From: Thermodesulfobacteriota bacterium
GTDB taxonomy: Bacteria > Desulfobacterota > DSM-4660 > Desulfatiglandales > Desulfatiglandaceae
Direction: 5' to 3'
Length of the DNA stretch: 22,574 bases
NCBI GenBank assembly: GCA_028278625.1
Contig: JANQDY010000067.1
Span: forward strand, 1-22,574
Below the pieces are notes generated by a model that was given only the letters and a program-made list of their open reading frames with translations, did not search any database and was not told the origin of the DNA. The first letter of the stretch is position 1; the number at the start of each line of letters is the position of its first letter. Positions 15,681 to 22,574 of this stretch are shown here, piece by piece. Both the position numbers and the translations under genes were made by a program.

Positions 15681-15711
15681 TACCCTGTCTCCTGTCATGG
15701 ATGGGTTCCCT

Positions 15712-18700
15712 TCAGTTCCGCCGCGCCTTCACCGTTGATCCCGGTTCCGCGTGGAATCCGGGCCCAAATTCGATCCCTGGCGCCTGAAGGGTGAGTCCGG
15801 CACCATTTTGAACCCTAACTCCGGGTCCCATGCGGACGGGCCGGTCGTAGGCGCAGTCATAGTCGGTCCCGGCTTCAAAGGTGACGTCCCGGATCACGCA
15901 CGGGGTGCCGCTACAGTCCGGGCATGTGCCGGTCCCGCCAACGGTCCCTTGCACCGGCCCATAGAGGGTCCCGCCACCGTTCGTGTCGATCATCTCCAGC
16001 TTGTAGTACCAGGTCTGAAGAACTGTCACATCCGTGTCTTCATGGGTGTATGCGGCCCCGAAGGCGGGTCCGCCCTCGGCCGGGATGATTTGACCGGTAA
16101 TCCGGGCGTAAAGGCCGTTTTCCTTATCTGACCGTTGAATGTGAAAGCCGGCCGTGTCCATCTCCGAGGCGGTTTTCCACGTAAGGCGAATGCAGTTTCG
16201 GGCACTGCATTTACCGGCAGAAAAGGAGACCATCTGCACCAGGGTGGGCTGGTCGTTGGTGCGCAGATCGGTCTCCTCCCACCCGTTTCCAAAGGGGGAG
16301 ATCCAGCGGCTGAACTGCTGAAAGGGCGTGGTGGCGGGGTGGTAGACGAGCCTGGCCCGCCAGTGGTAGCAGGAATCCTGGCTGAGCCCGCTCACGGTCT
16401 CGCTCAGGGAGACGCCTGAAACGCCCGTATCGGACCAGGCGGTGCCGGTCTGGGTGCCCGAGCCGCTAAAGGGGGTGCCAAGGGATTTCACTTCCCATTG
16501 GAGCTTGACCTTGCCCCGGCCAAAGGGGGTGCGGCCCGTAACGGCCAGACGGAAGGAATTGCTCGTGTCCGACTCGCCCAGAAGGAGGATGGGGGCGTCG
16601 CTCGAGTAGCTGCGCTGCCGGGGAACGAGGCTCAGACCCTCTCCCCCGTTTCCACCGTACACAAGCGCCCGGCCCCTATGGGAATCATCACCGTAATCCC
16701 CCACAATGACATCGCTGTACCCGTCGCCGTTCACATCTCCCGCCATTGCCACGGAATAGCCGAAACGGTTGTAGCTGGCCCCGCCGTCCGCTGTCCATGA
16801 CTCCGTGGCGGCGAGTCCCGAGGCCGAGCCGTGGTACACATATGCCCGGCCCGTGGTGGAAGAGCACTCCCATGCCCCCACGATTACGTCGCTGTACCCG
16901 TCGCCGTTCACATCGCCTGCCGCGGCAACGGACCGTCCGAAACCGGTTCTTGTACCCCCGTCTTTTGTCCATGCCGCCGTTGTTGCGAGTCCCGAGGCTG
17001 AGCCGTGGTACACATATGCCCGCCCGGTATCGGAGTAGGCGTAGGCCCCCACAATACAATCGCTGTATCCGTCGCCGTTGACATCCCCGGCAGTGGCAAC
17101 GGAGAGGCCGAAAAGACCATGGTCCTTCTCGCCGTCCCTTGTCCATGCCGCCGTTGCGGCGAGCCCTGATGCTCCACCGTGGTACGCATATGCCCGGCCC
17201 TTATGGGCGCCGTATGCGGGCGCCCCCACAATGACGTCGCTGTACCCGTCCCTGTTCACGTCGCCGGCCGCGGCAAGGGTGCGGCCGAAAAAGATTCCCG
17301 TCCCCTCGGTGTCCTTTGTCCAGGATGCCGTTGTAACAAGTCCCGAGGCGGATCCGTGAAACGCATAGGCCCGGCCCGTATCGGAGTTGTACGCGCCCAC
17401 AGCGACGTCGCCGTACCCGTCGCCGTTGACGTCCCCGGCCGCGGCAACGCAATAGCCGAAATAGCTGTTTTCAGCATCGCCGTCCTTTGTCCATGCGGCC
17501 GTGGCGGCAAGTCCCGAAGCGGAACCGTGGTACACATATGTCCGGCCCCTGTAGGAATCGTACCCGTATGACCCCACAATGACGTCGCTGTACCCGTCGC
17601 CGTTCACGTCCCCTGCCGTTGCCACGGAATAACCGAAGCGTCCCGCGGCCTCGCCGTCCTTTGTCCAGGAGGCCGTGGTGGCGAGTCCCGATGATCCGCC
17701 GTGATACACGTAGGCCCGGCCCGCATATGAACCGTACCCGAATGCCCCCACAATGACATCATTGTACCCGTCCCCGTTGACATCCCCGGCGGTGGCCACG
17801 GAAAAGCCGAAATAGTTGCTTGTTCCCTCACCGTCTTTGGTCCATGGGTCCGTGGCGGCGATTCCGGAGGCGGCGCCGTTATAAGCGTATGCCCGGCCGG
17901 TATTGGAATTGCATCCATATGCCCCCACAATGACGTCGCTGTATCCGTCACCGTTCACGTCGCCTGCCGCCGCAACGGAATAGCCGAAATTGTTGGATGC
18001 CGCCTCGCCGTCCTTTGTCCATGCAGCCGTTGTGCCGACTCCTGATGCGGCGCCGTGATACACATATGCCCGGCCAATATTGATCAAGCCCCCATCATCG
18101 TACCCATATGCCCCCACAATGACGTCGCCGTACCCGTCGCCGTTAACGTCGCCTGCCGTGGCTACACAATAGCCGAACCAATCGCCCACCCCCTCGCCGT
18201 CTTGGGTCCATGGATCGGTGGCGGCGAGCCCTGATGCGGACCCGTGATAAGCATATGTCCGGCCCGATGCGCTGTTGTACCCATAGGCCCCGATAATGAC
18301 ATCACTGTACCCGTCGCCGTTCACATCCCCCGCCGTGGCTACGGAATAGCCGAAATAGTTGTTTGTCCCCTCGCCGTCTCTGGTCAACGGGTCCGTTGTG
18401 CCGAGTCCGGAGGCGGCGCCAAGATACACATATGCCCGGCCGGTTCCGCTATTGTATCCATAGGCCCCGATAATAACGTCATTGTACCCGTCGCCGTTTA
18501 CGTCCCCCGCGGTGGCCACACAATAACCGAAATTGTTGATTATTCCCTCGCCGTCCCCGGTCCATGGGTCGGTGGTGTCGACCCCTGATGCGGACCCGTG
18601 ATATGCATATGCCCGGCCGGTTCCGCCATTGTATCCATGGGCGCCCACAATGACGTCGCTGTATCCGTCACCGTTCACATCCCCCGCCGTTGCCACGGAA

Positions 18701-19971
18701 ATGCCGAACTGGCTTTCCGCCCCCTCGCCGTTTATCGTCCTGGAGGCGTCGGTGGCGAGCCCTGATGCGGACCCGTGATACACATATGCCCGGCCGTCTC
18801 CGCCATTGTATCCATAGGCCCCGACAATGACGTCGCTGTACCCGTCGCCGTTAACGTCGCCTGCCGTGGCCACGGAAGAGCCGAAACGGTTGCTTGTTCC
18901 TTCGCCGTCCTGGGTCCACGCGGCCGTGGTGGCGACCCCTGATACGGACCCGTGATACACATATGCCCGGCCGGCATTTGAGCCGTACCCATAGGCCGCC
19001 ACAATGACGTCACTGTACCCGTCACCGTTCACGTCGCCTGCCGTGGCCACGGAAAAGCCGAAATAGTTGTTTGTTCCCTCGCCGTCTTTGGTCCATGAGG
19101 CCGTGGTGGCCAGGGGATCCACCGTGATGGGATAGACCGCGTCTTGAGTGTCGACCCTGATCTGGATGGTTTGGGGGTCTGAAACGGCCAATCGGGCCGG
19201 GAGCGTTTTCCCGGTGGCGTCAAAGGCCTTGAGGTGGCCGTATCGCACGGCACACGAGCCCGTCCCGGTCACAAACGACACTTCCCGGGCATTCTTTGAT
19301 CCCTTCTTTGCCGCAAGATCGCCCAGAACCGCCATTTCAAAGACCAGCAGGTCCCCTTCACCCGGAGCCTCGCCTTCGGGCCGTCTTTTCAGGGTAAAGC
19401 CCTGCTCCAATCCGTTCTCGTCGTTGATATACCACTCGGTGAGGTTCCCCCGGGCGTAGGCGATCCGGTTCTCCGATACCGTGACTGTCGCTTCGTCGGC
19501 AGGCCGAAGATCCCCTTTGAAACCGTAGCGCAAAAGCCGCAGACCCCAGGTCCACTGGGCATCCTTCCCCACGGGAGCCGCCTCGAACCCTTCCCGGGCA
19601 AAAGAGATGCGCAGACCCTGTGCCCGGTTGAAGGCCTGACGGCGGTCTTTGATGTTCGCGCCACCGTTCTCTTTCACAATGCTGTATTCGTCTTTTTGGA
19701 TCCTCTGTTTCACCGCGGACCACCATGACTGGCTGACCCCGGCGGGGGGCGTTTCCCCTGATCCGGCGGCGTCGTTGCCCGCCCGGATATCCGGTGGGAC
19801 CGAAGGCGTCACAAACGGGGCGGGGAGGGTACAGGCTGCTGATACCAAAAGCACCAAAACCGTCAAAGCAAACAGGCGCTCCCTCAAAAAGAAAAAAGCC
19901 CGGGCTTTTGGGAGGTATCTCCCTGTAAGCCTGGGCTCTTTGCATGTCTGCTTTGTGAACCGTATCTTCAT
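15712..19971 (-). CDS. Giant FG-GAP repeat lipoprotein (14 blades) with Fn3-like and coat-hanger C-terminal domains
   Basis: About 1419 aa from the ATG at 19971; a TTG at 19995 would add eight residues. The N-terminus has a basic stretch, a hydrophobic helix and the lipobox VSAAC (Cys47). Residues ~60-285 are a conserved-looking lead domain ending YPITVDPLATT. Residues ~287-1110 are 14 tandem FG-GAP blades of about 59 aa, each with FG-x-SVA, the calcium loop DVNGDGYSDVIVGA and GRAYVYHGSASGLA. Next come an Fn3-like segment (~1125-1230), a second beta-sandwich (CIRLTWKTASEMDTAGFHIQRSD, ~1232-1335) and a C-terminal module ending IEFGPGFHAEPGSTVKARRN, as in coat-hanger-stack tails. It is probably a Ca2+-bound, surface-exposed adhesion or binding protein. 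Confidence 0.9.
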   Translation of the reverse strand: MKIRFTKQTCKEPRLTGRYLPKARAFFFLRERLFALTVLVLLVSAACTLPAPFVTPSVPPDIRAGNDAAGSGETPPAGVSQSWWSAVKQRIQKDEYSIVKENGGANIKDRRQAFNRAQGLRISFAREGFEAAPVGKDAQWTWGLRLLRYGFKGDLRPADEATVTVSENRIAYARGNLTEWYINDENGLEQGFTLKRRPEGEAPGEGDLLVFEMAVLGDLAAKKGSKNAREVSFVTGTGSCAVRYGHLKAFDATGKTLPARLAVSDPQTIQIRVDTQDAVYPITVDPLATTASWTKDGEGTNNYFGFSVATAGDVNGDGYSDVIVAAYGYGSNAGRAYVYHGSVSGVATTAAWTQDGEGTSNRFGSSVATAGDVNGDGYSDVIVGAYGYNGGDGRAYVYHGSASGLATDASRTINGEGAESQFGISVATAGDVNGDGYSDVIVGAHGYNGGTGRAYAYHGSASGVDTTDPWTGDGEGIINNFGYCVATAGDVNGDGYNDVIIGAYGYNSGTGRAYVYLGAASGLGTTDPLTRDGEGTNNYFGYSVATAGDVNGDGYSDVIIGAYGYNSASGRTYAYHGSASGLAATDPWTQDGEGVGDWFGYCVATAGDVNGDGYGDVIVGAYGYDDGGLINIGRAYVYHGAASGVGTTAAWTKDGEAASNNFGYSVAAAGDVNGDGYSDVIVGAYGCNSNTGRAYAYNGAASGIAATDPWTKDGEGTSNYFGFSVATAGDVNGDGYNDVIVGAFGYGSYAGRAYVYHGGSSGLATTASWTKDGEAAGRFGYSVATAGDVNGDGYSDVIVGSYGYDSYRGRTYVYHGSASGLAATAAWTKDGDAENSYFGYCVAAAGDVNGDGYGDVAVGAYNSDTGRAYAFHGSASGLVTTASWTKDTEGTGIFFGRTLAAAGDVNRDGYSDVIVGAPAYGAHKGRAYAYHGGASGLAATAAWTRDGEKDHGLFGLSVATAGDVNGDGYSDCIVGAYAYSDTGRAYVYHGSASGLATTAAWTKDGGTRTGFGRSVAAAGDVNGDGYSDVIVGAWECSSTTGRAYVYHGSASGLAATESWTADGGASYNRFGYSVAMAGDVNGDGYSDVIVGDYGDDSHRGRALVYGGNGGEGLSLVPRQRSYSSDAPILLLGESDTSNSFRLAVTGRTPFGRGKVKLQWEVKSLGTPFSGSGTQTGTAWSDTGVSGVSLSETVSGLSQDSCYHWRARLVYHPATTPFQQFSRWISPFGNGWEETDLRTNDQPTLVQMVSFSAGKCSARNCIRLTWKTASEMDTAGFHIQRSDKENGLYARITGQIIPAEGGPAFGAAYTHEDTDVTVLQTWYYKLEMIDTNGGGTLYGPVQGTVGGTGTCPDCSGTPCVIRDVTFEAGTDYDCAYDRPVRMGPGVRVQNGAGLTLQAPGIEFGPGFHAEPGSTVKARRN
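16650..19113 (-). repeat. Tandem coding repeat: 14 FG-GAP units of ~177 bp
   Basis: The units share near-identical DNA as well as protein; the block reading GACGTCGCTGTACCCGTCGC on the plus strand recurs with small changes in most units. Unit length varies slightly: unit 6 carries extra codons (DDGGLINIGRAY), and units 9, 10 and 13 are shorter. Unit 11 has DVNRDGYSD instead of DVNGDGYSD, altering its calcium loop. This is protein-coding repetition, not a CRISPR array. Confidence 0.9.
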
Positions 19972-20112
19972 TTGTGAATTCCGGCTAAAAGGCAAACGGT
20001 TCGGTATTGACTGAATATGGCATCACCCTAGTTGGGCGGTTTGAAATGGAGAAGACAAACTGAAGGACAAGAGCAGGAAAGGGCACAGGGTGATATAATA
20101 TTATTACGGACA

Positions 20113-20141
20113 ACCATAAGGAAAGCCAACTTCCAAGTCAA
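20113..20141 (-). promoter_or_regulatory. Candidate sigma70-type promoter of the FG-GAP operon
   Basis: On the minus strand TTGACT (20136-20141) and TATGGT (20113-20118) are 17 nt apart, 5/6 and 4/6 to consensus. An A/T-rich stretch follows. The start site would fall near 20106, leaving a leader of ~110-135 nt in which ATCACCCT (20022-20029) and AGGGTGAT (20087-20094) form an 8-bp inverted repeat. No riboswitch fold was recognised. Confidence 0.5.
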
Positions 20142-20220
20142 GCCAATAATAATGAGGCAATGGGGTAGGATTTTCCAGGTATGCCTCCCGGATAACCTGC
20201 ATTCAGCTTTTTTGAAATTG

Positions 20221-20241
20221 AAGAAAAGGGGAGCGGTCCCC
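20221..20241 (-). terminator. Intrinsic terminator of the kinase/hydrolase operon
   Basis: Read on the minus strand: GGGGA, loop CCGC, TCCCC, then TTTTCTT. The short G/C stem followed at once by a T-rich tail lies about 50 nt past the stop of the metallo-hydrolase gene. It separates this operon from the FG-GAP operon on the same strand. Confidence 0.6.
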
Positions 20242-20291
20242 ATTATGAAGAGGGGAGGCCTTCGGTTCGGGCCGCATCCATTCCGACTGGA

Positions 20292-21266
20292 TCACTTGAG
20301 TGTGATCCGGCTGCCGACGCTGTTTAGCACAAAGCCTTCGGGAAACGCTTCTGAAATCTTTTGGATGGCTTTCCAGCCGGTACAATGCATGGGAACGATC
20401 ACTTTCGGATCCAGCTTTTTCAGTTCCGCCACGGTCCGGTCAATGATGGGTTCAAAGGCGGGTCCCGTGAGATGAAACCCGCCGATTAGCGCGTAAACCG
20501 TGTCAACGCCCGTCAACTCCCTGGCATATTGCACCGTATTGATGATTCCCGCGTGGGCGCAGCCGGAGATCACCACGAGGCCCTTGTCTTTGAGATGGGC
20601 CACCATGGACTGGTCATCCCATATGGCATCCGGTTCCTCTTTGCCGTTTTTGACCAGAAAGGCGCCGGGGAACCCTTTTTCGAAATCGGTGTTCCGGGGC
20701 ACCTGGCCCGTCACTAACAGGCTGTTTTTGAAAAGGGAAACCGGTTCTCCGGAATGGATAATTTCAGCACCCAGTTCGGCCAGTTGTGCCTGATCGAGGG
20801 GTTGGGGAAAGTGGAGTTCTCTGCGGTCGGGCAGTCTTAGAAAACGATCGTTCTGAAAGGCTTCCGGGTGAACCACCAGGGGCACCTGACGGTCTAAAGT
20901 TTTGAGCAGGGCTTTAAGTGAACCGGTATGGTCCATATGACCGTGGCTCAATACAATGGCCTCAATCTCCTTTAGATCCAGGCCCAATCGCGCCAGATTG
21001 TGCGGCACCCCCACGGGGCTGTAGCCGGTGTCAAACAAGACGGACCAAATTTCACTGTTTGTTCCGATGCGAACAAGCTGTGAAAGCCCGTGTTCCGCCA
21101 GAAGCGTGTCCGTTGGAATTTCGCCGCCATGGGCCAGCGTCGGACGCGTTACAACACCCCCGCTTGGAAGGAGCACATCCGAATAGTTGTCCATGAGCGT
21201 CACCAGTTCAACTTCATCAACCGGCGTCAGTCGATATTGCTTATCTTCTTTCATCGTGAATTCCAT
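20292..21266 (-). CDS. Metallo-beta-lactamase-fold hydrolase (dihydropterin/methanopterin-related MBL group)
   Basis: 324 aa from the ATG at 21266, which sits 1 nt after the kinase stop; ATG at 21254 (MKEDKQ) is an alternative with GGA at 7 nt. It has no signal peptide, so it is cytoplasmic. The metal site is clear: SHGHMDHTG (107-115; H108, H110, D112, H113), H238 in SGCAHAGIINT and H265 in GGFHL. MHCTGW (293-298) lies near the end. The GCAHAGI + GGFHL pattern and the DDQS motif (217-220) are typical of the group annotated as 7,8-dihydropterin-6-yl-methyl-4-(beta-D-ribofuranosyl)aminobenzene-5'-phosphate synthase-like hydrolases. True substrate is unknown. Tight coupling to a histidine kinase suggests a shared signal or joint regulation. 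Confidence 0.9.
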   Translation of the reverse strand: MEFTMKEDKQYRLTPVDEVELVTLMDNYSDVLLPSGGVVTRPTLAHGGEIPTDTLLAEHGLSQLVRIGTNSEIWSVLFDTGYSPVGVPHNLARLGLDLKEIEAIVLSHGHMDHTGSLKALLKTLDRQVPLVVHPEAFQNDRFLRLPDRRELHFPQPLDQAQLAELGAEIIHSGEPVSLFKNSLLVTGQVPRNTDFEKGFPGAFLVKNGKEEPDAIWDDQSMVAHLKDKGLVVISGCAHAGIINTVQYARELTGVDTVYALIGGFHLTGPAFEPIIDRTVAELKKLDPKVIVPMHCTGWKAIQKISEAFPEGFVLNSVGSRITLK

Positions 21267-21267
21267 G

Positions 21268-22353
21268 TCAGATTTCGCTGATCCGTATGGCACGGCGACG
21301 TTCCAGGGGAAACCGCAAACTGAAGGTTGCGCCGTGGCCTTGTTTTGAGCGCACATGAGCGGTGCCGCCGTGACCTTCCACGATCCGTTTGACAATGGCA
21401 AGGTCTATCCCGGCCCCATCCGCCTTGGTGCTGAAAAAGGGATTGAATATGAAGGGAAGGTCCTCTTCCGAGATGCCCGGACCCGTGTCTGAGAAATCTA
21501 TTTTACATAGATTCTTGCCGACCGTACCCCGCACCGTAATGGTGCCGCCCTGGCCCATGGCATCCATGGCGTTTTCCATCAGAATGGAGAAGATTCTTAT
21601 GAGGAGTCCCCGGTCGCATTTCAGGGTGATGCCGTCCAGAAGGACCTCTAAGGCGACGCCCCGTTCTTTAAGGGTGGAACGATAGGGCTGAATCCCCTCA
21701 AGGGCCACGTTCCGCATCTCTTCCACGCTGAGTGAAGGTACGGGGAGTTTGGCGAGATATTCCACCTTTCGAACCACGATCTCGATTTTTTTGAGATTAC
21801 GGATGATATGATCGTAGTAATGCGCGTGTTCATGCAGGGCATTACACTTTGCGTGCAACCGGTTGATAAACCCTCCGATCCCCACCAATGGGTTTCTCAG
21901 TTCATGGGCCACGCCATTGGCCACCTTTACCAGATCTTCGTAATTGCTTCCGTTGGAGGTTTTTTCAAATTGCTTTTGTTCGTTTATGTCCGTAACGGAA
22001 ACGAAGACAAAGGATTTGTTCAGTGTCGTGTCATAAAATGACCGAAGGCGGATGAACGCAAAAAACCGCGCATTATTTTTGGTTGTCAGCAGGACCTCAC
22101 CCTCAAAGGGCATCCCCTTTCGTGCCAGACGCAGCAGATTGGGATAGAGATAGGTCAAATCCTCGGGTGTAAAAATGAGGGAGAGGCGCTTGTTATGGAA
22201 TTCTTCGGGCAAATGACCGAAGATGGATTCGACGGCTTCGTTGGCCATGAGGATGTTTCCGTCGGTGTCCGCCACGATGATGGCCTCCTGAAAACAGGCC
22301 ATCAGATTCTGAAGAAAAAACTGTGAATTCCGGCAGGCGTTCAGTAATTCCAT
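21268..22353 (-). CDS. Soluble PAS-domain sensor histidine kinase
   Basis: 361 aa from the ATG at 22353, which has AGAGG 7 nt upstream; the frame is open to 22527 but the extension lacks a ribosome-binding site. No membrane helix. A PAS domain spans about 12-125 (IIVADTDGNILMANEAVESIFGH). The phosphoacceptor H150 lies in GVAHELRNPLVGIGGF. The ATPase domain has the N box LMENAMDAM (258-266), the G1 box DTGPGIS (289-295), an F box (PFFSTK) and a G2 box reading GAGIDLAIVKRIVEGHGG (313-330). The third G2 glycine is Asp317. No receiver or cognate response regulator gene is in the window, so the partner lies elsewhere. It senses a cytoplasmic cue, unknown. Confidence 0.92.
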   Translation of the reverse strand: MELLNACRNSQFFLQNLMACFQEAIIVADTDGNILMANEAVESIFGHLPEEFHNKRLSLIFTPEDLTYLYPNLLRLARKGMPFEGEVLLTTKNNARFFAFIRLRSFYDTTLNKSFVFVSVTDINEQKQFEKTSNGSNYEDLVKVANGVAHELRNPLVGIGGFINRLHAKCNALHEHAHYYDHIIRNLKKIEIVVRKVEYLAKLPVPSLSVEEMRNVALEGIQPYRSTLKERGVALEVLLDGITLKCDRGLLIRIFSILMENAMDAMGQGGTITVRGTVGKNLCKIDFSDTGPGISEEDLPFIFNPFFSTKADGAGIDLAIVKRIVEGHGGTAHVRSKQGHGATFSLRFPLERRRAIRISEI

Positions 22354-22413
22354 TTTAAAACCTCTTTTCCCGTACTTTTTGGAACGTGGTTTTAAAGTCG
22401 AATAATATGGCTT

Positions 22414-22443
22414 ATTATATCCCCTTTTGGTGTTATAGGCCAA
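22414..22443 (-). promoter_or_regulatory. Candidate promoter of the kinase/hydrolase operon
   Basis: On the minus strand a perfect -10 TATAAT (22414-22419) has TTGGCC (22438-22443, 4/6 to the -35 consensus) 18 nt upstream. The predicted start near 22407 gives a leader of about 55 nt before the ATG at 22353. Upstream of this, 22444-22574, no gene or clear structure is seen before the window ends. Confidence 0.5.
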
Positions 22444-22574
22444 TGCTTTTTGAGGAATGCGTAGACGGTTCGCAGTGCTGGAATTCCGATATAAGGATTG
22501 ATTGAAAAACATCGTTGGCAAAAGCAAGCTCGCGGGTGTGAGTCAGGAATTTTGAGCTATGGTCTCAGTCGTGT

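Noticed and set aside
16650..19113. Regularly spaced repeats as a possible CRISPR array
   Set aside because: The ~177-bp period is in frame and encodes FG-GAP blades; there are no short spacers and no cas genes.
20022..20094. Possible riboswitch in the FG-GAP leader
   Set aside because: Only an 8-bp inverted repeat is present; no known aptamer core (such as c-di-GMP types) could be matched.
22512..22527. sigma54-like TGGCA...GC sequence near the window end
   Set aside because: GG-to-GC spacing is one base short of the -24/-12 rule and no gene follows within the window.

Overview
The window reads as chromosomal DNA of a Gram-negative, deltaproteobacterial-type bacterium (Desulfobacterota, probably near Desulfobacterales). 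This is an inference. It rests on protein style: a TAXI-type TRAP binding protein, an FG-GAP lipoprotein with a C-terminal coat-hanger-like module, a soluble PAS histidine kinase and lipoproteins with lipoboxes. No rRNA or other taxonomic marker is present. No tRNA, rRNA, CRISPR array or intact transposase was seen.

Layout. Positions 1-560 hold no secure gene: a leader hairpin, a 40-codon ORF, short repeats and a terminator-like hairpin. At 559-2555 (+) an XRE-type regulator overlaps a DUF389 membrane protein by 4 nt. At 2685-8075 (-) the order of transcription is typA, an MscS-type channel (overlapping typA by 4 nt), an orphan TAXI binding protein with an Excalibur tail, and a small hypothetical protein. 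At 8154-13402 (+) a tightly packed operon encodes a GAF-domain protein, a YgiQ-type radical SAM protein and a NAPE-PLD-like metallo-hydrolase lipoprotein. The last two genes overlap by 4 nt.

13403-15002 is an accessory island. It holds a perfect 36-bp palindrome next to a beheaded PIN-domain (VapC-type) toxin remnant and an intact vapBC-type pair on the minus strand. It also holds a 132-bp MITE-like inverted-repeat element, two diverged ~63-bp direct repeats that bracket the vapBC locus, and a G-quadruplex-capable tract.

15003-20141 (-) is a two-gene surface unit: a very large FG-GAP lipoprotein with 14 near-identical blades, and a secreted 12-cysteine protein. A good sigma70-type promoter precedes it. 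At 20221-22443 (-) a soluble PAS histidine kinase is followed after 1 nt by a metallo-beta-lactamase-fold enzyme, with a recognisable promoter and an intrinsic terminator.

Most interesting points: the TAXI-Excalibur fusion without a permease; the toxin-antitoxin island, where a 10-bp motif lying between -35 and -10 of vapBC recurs in both arms of the palindrome beside the dead toxin; the direct repeats with C-rich tails; and the 14-blade (2 x 7) FG-GAP protein with its cysteine-rich partner. No clearly new defence or mobile system could be proven from the sequence alone.
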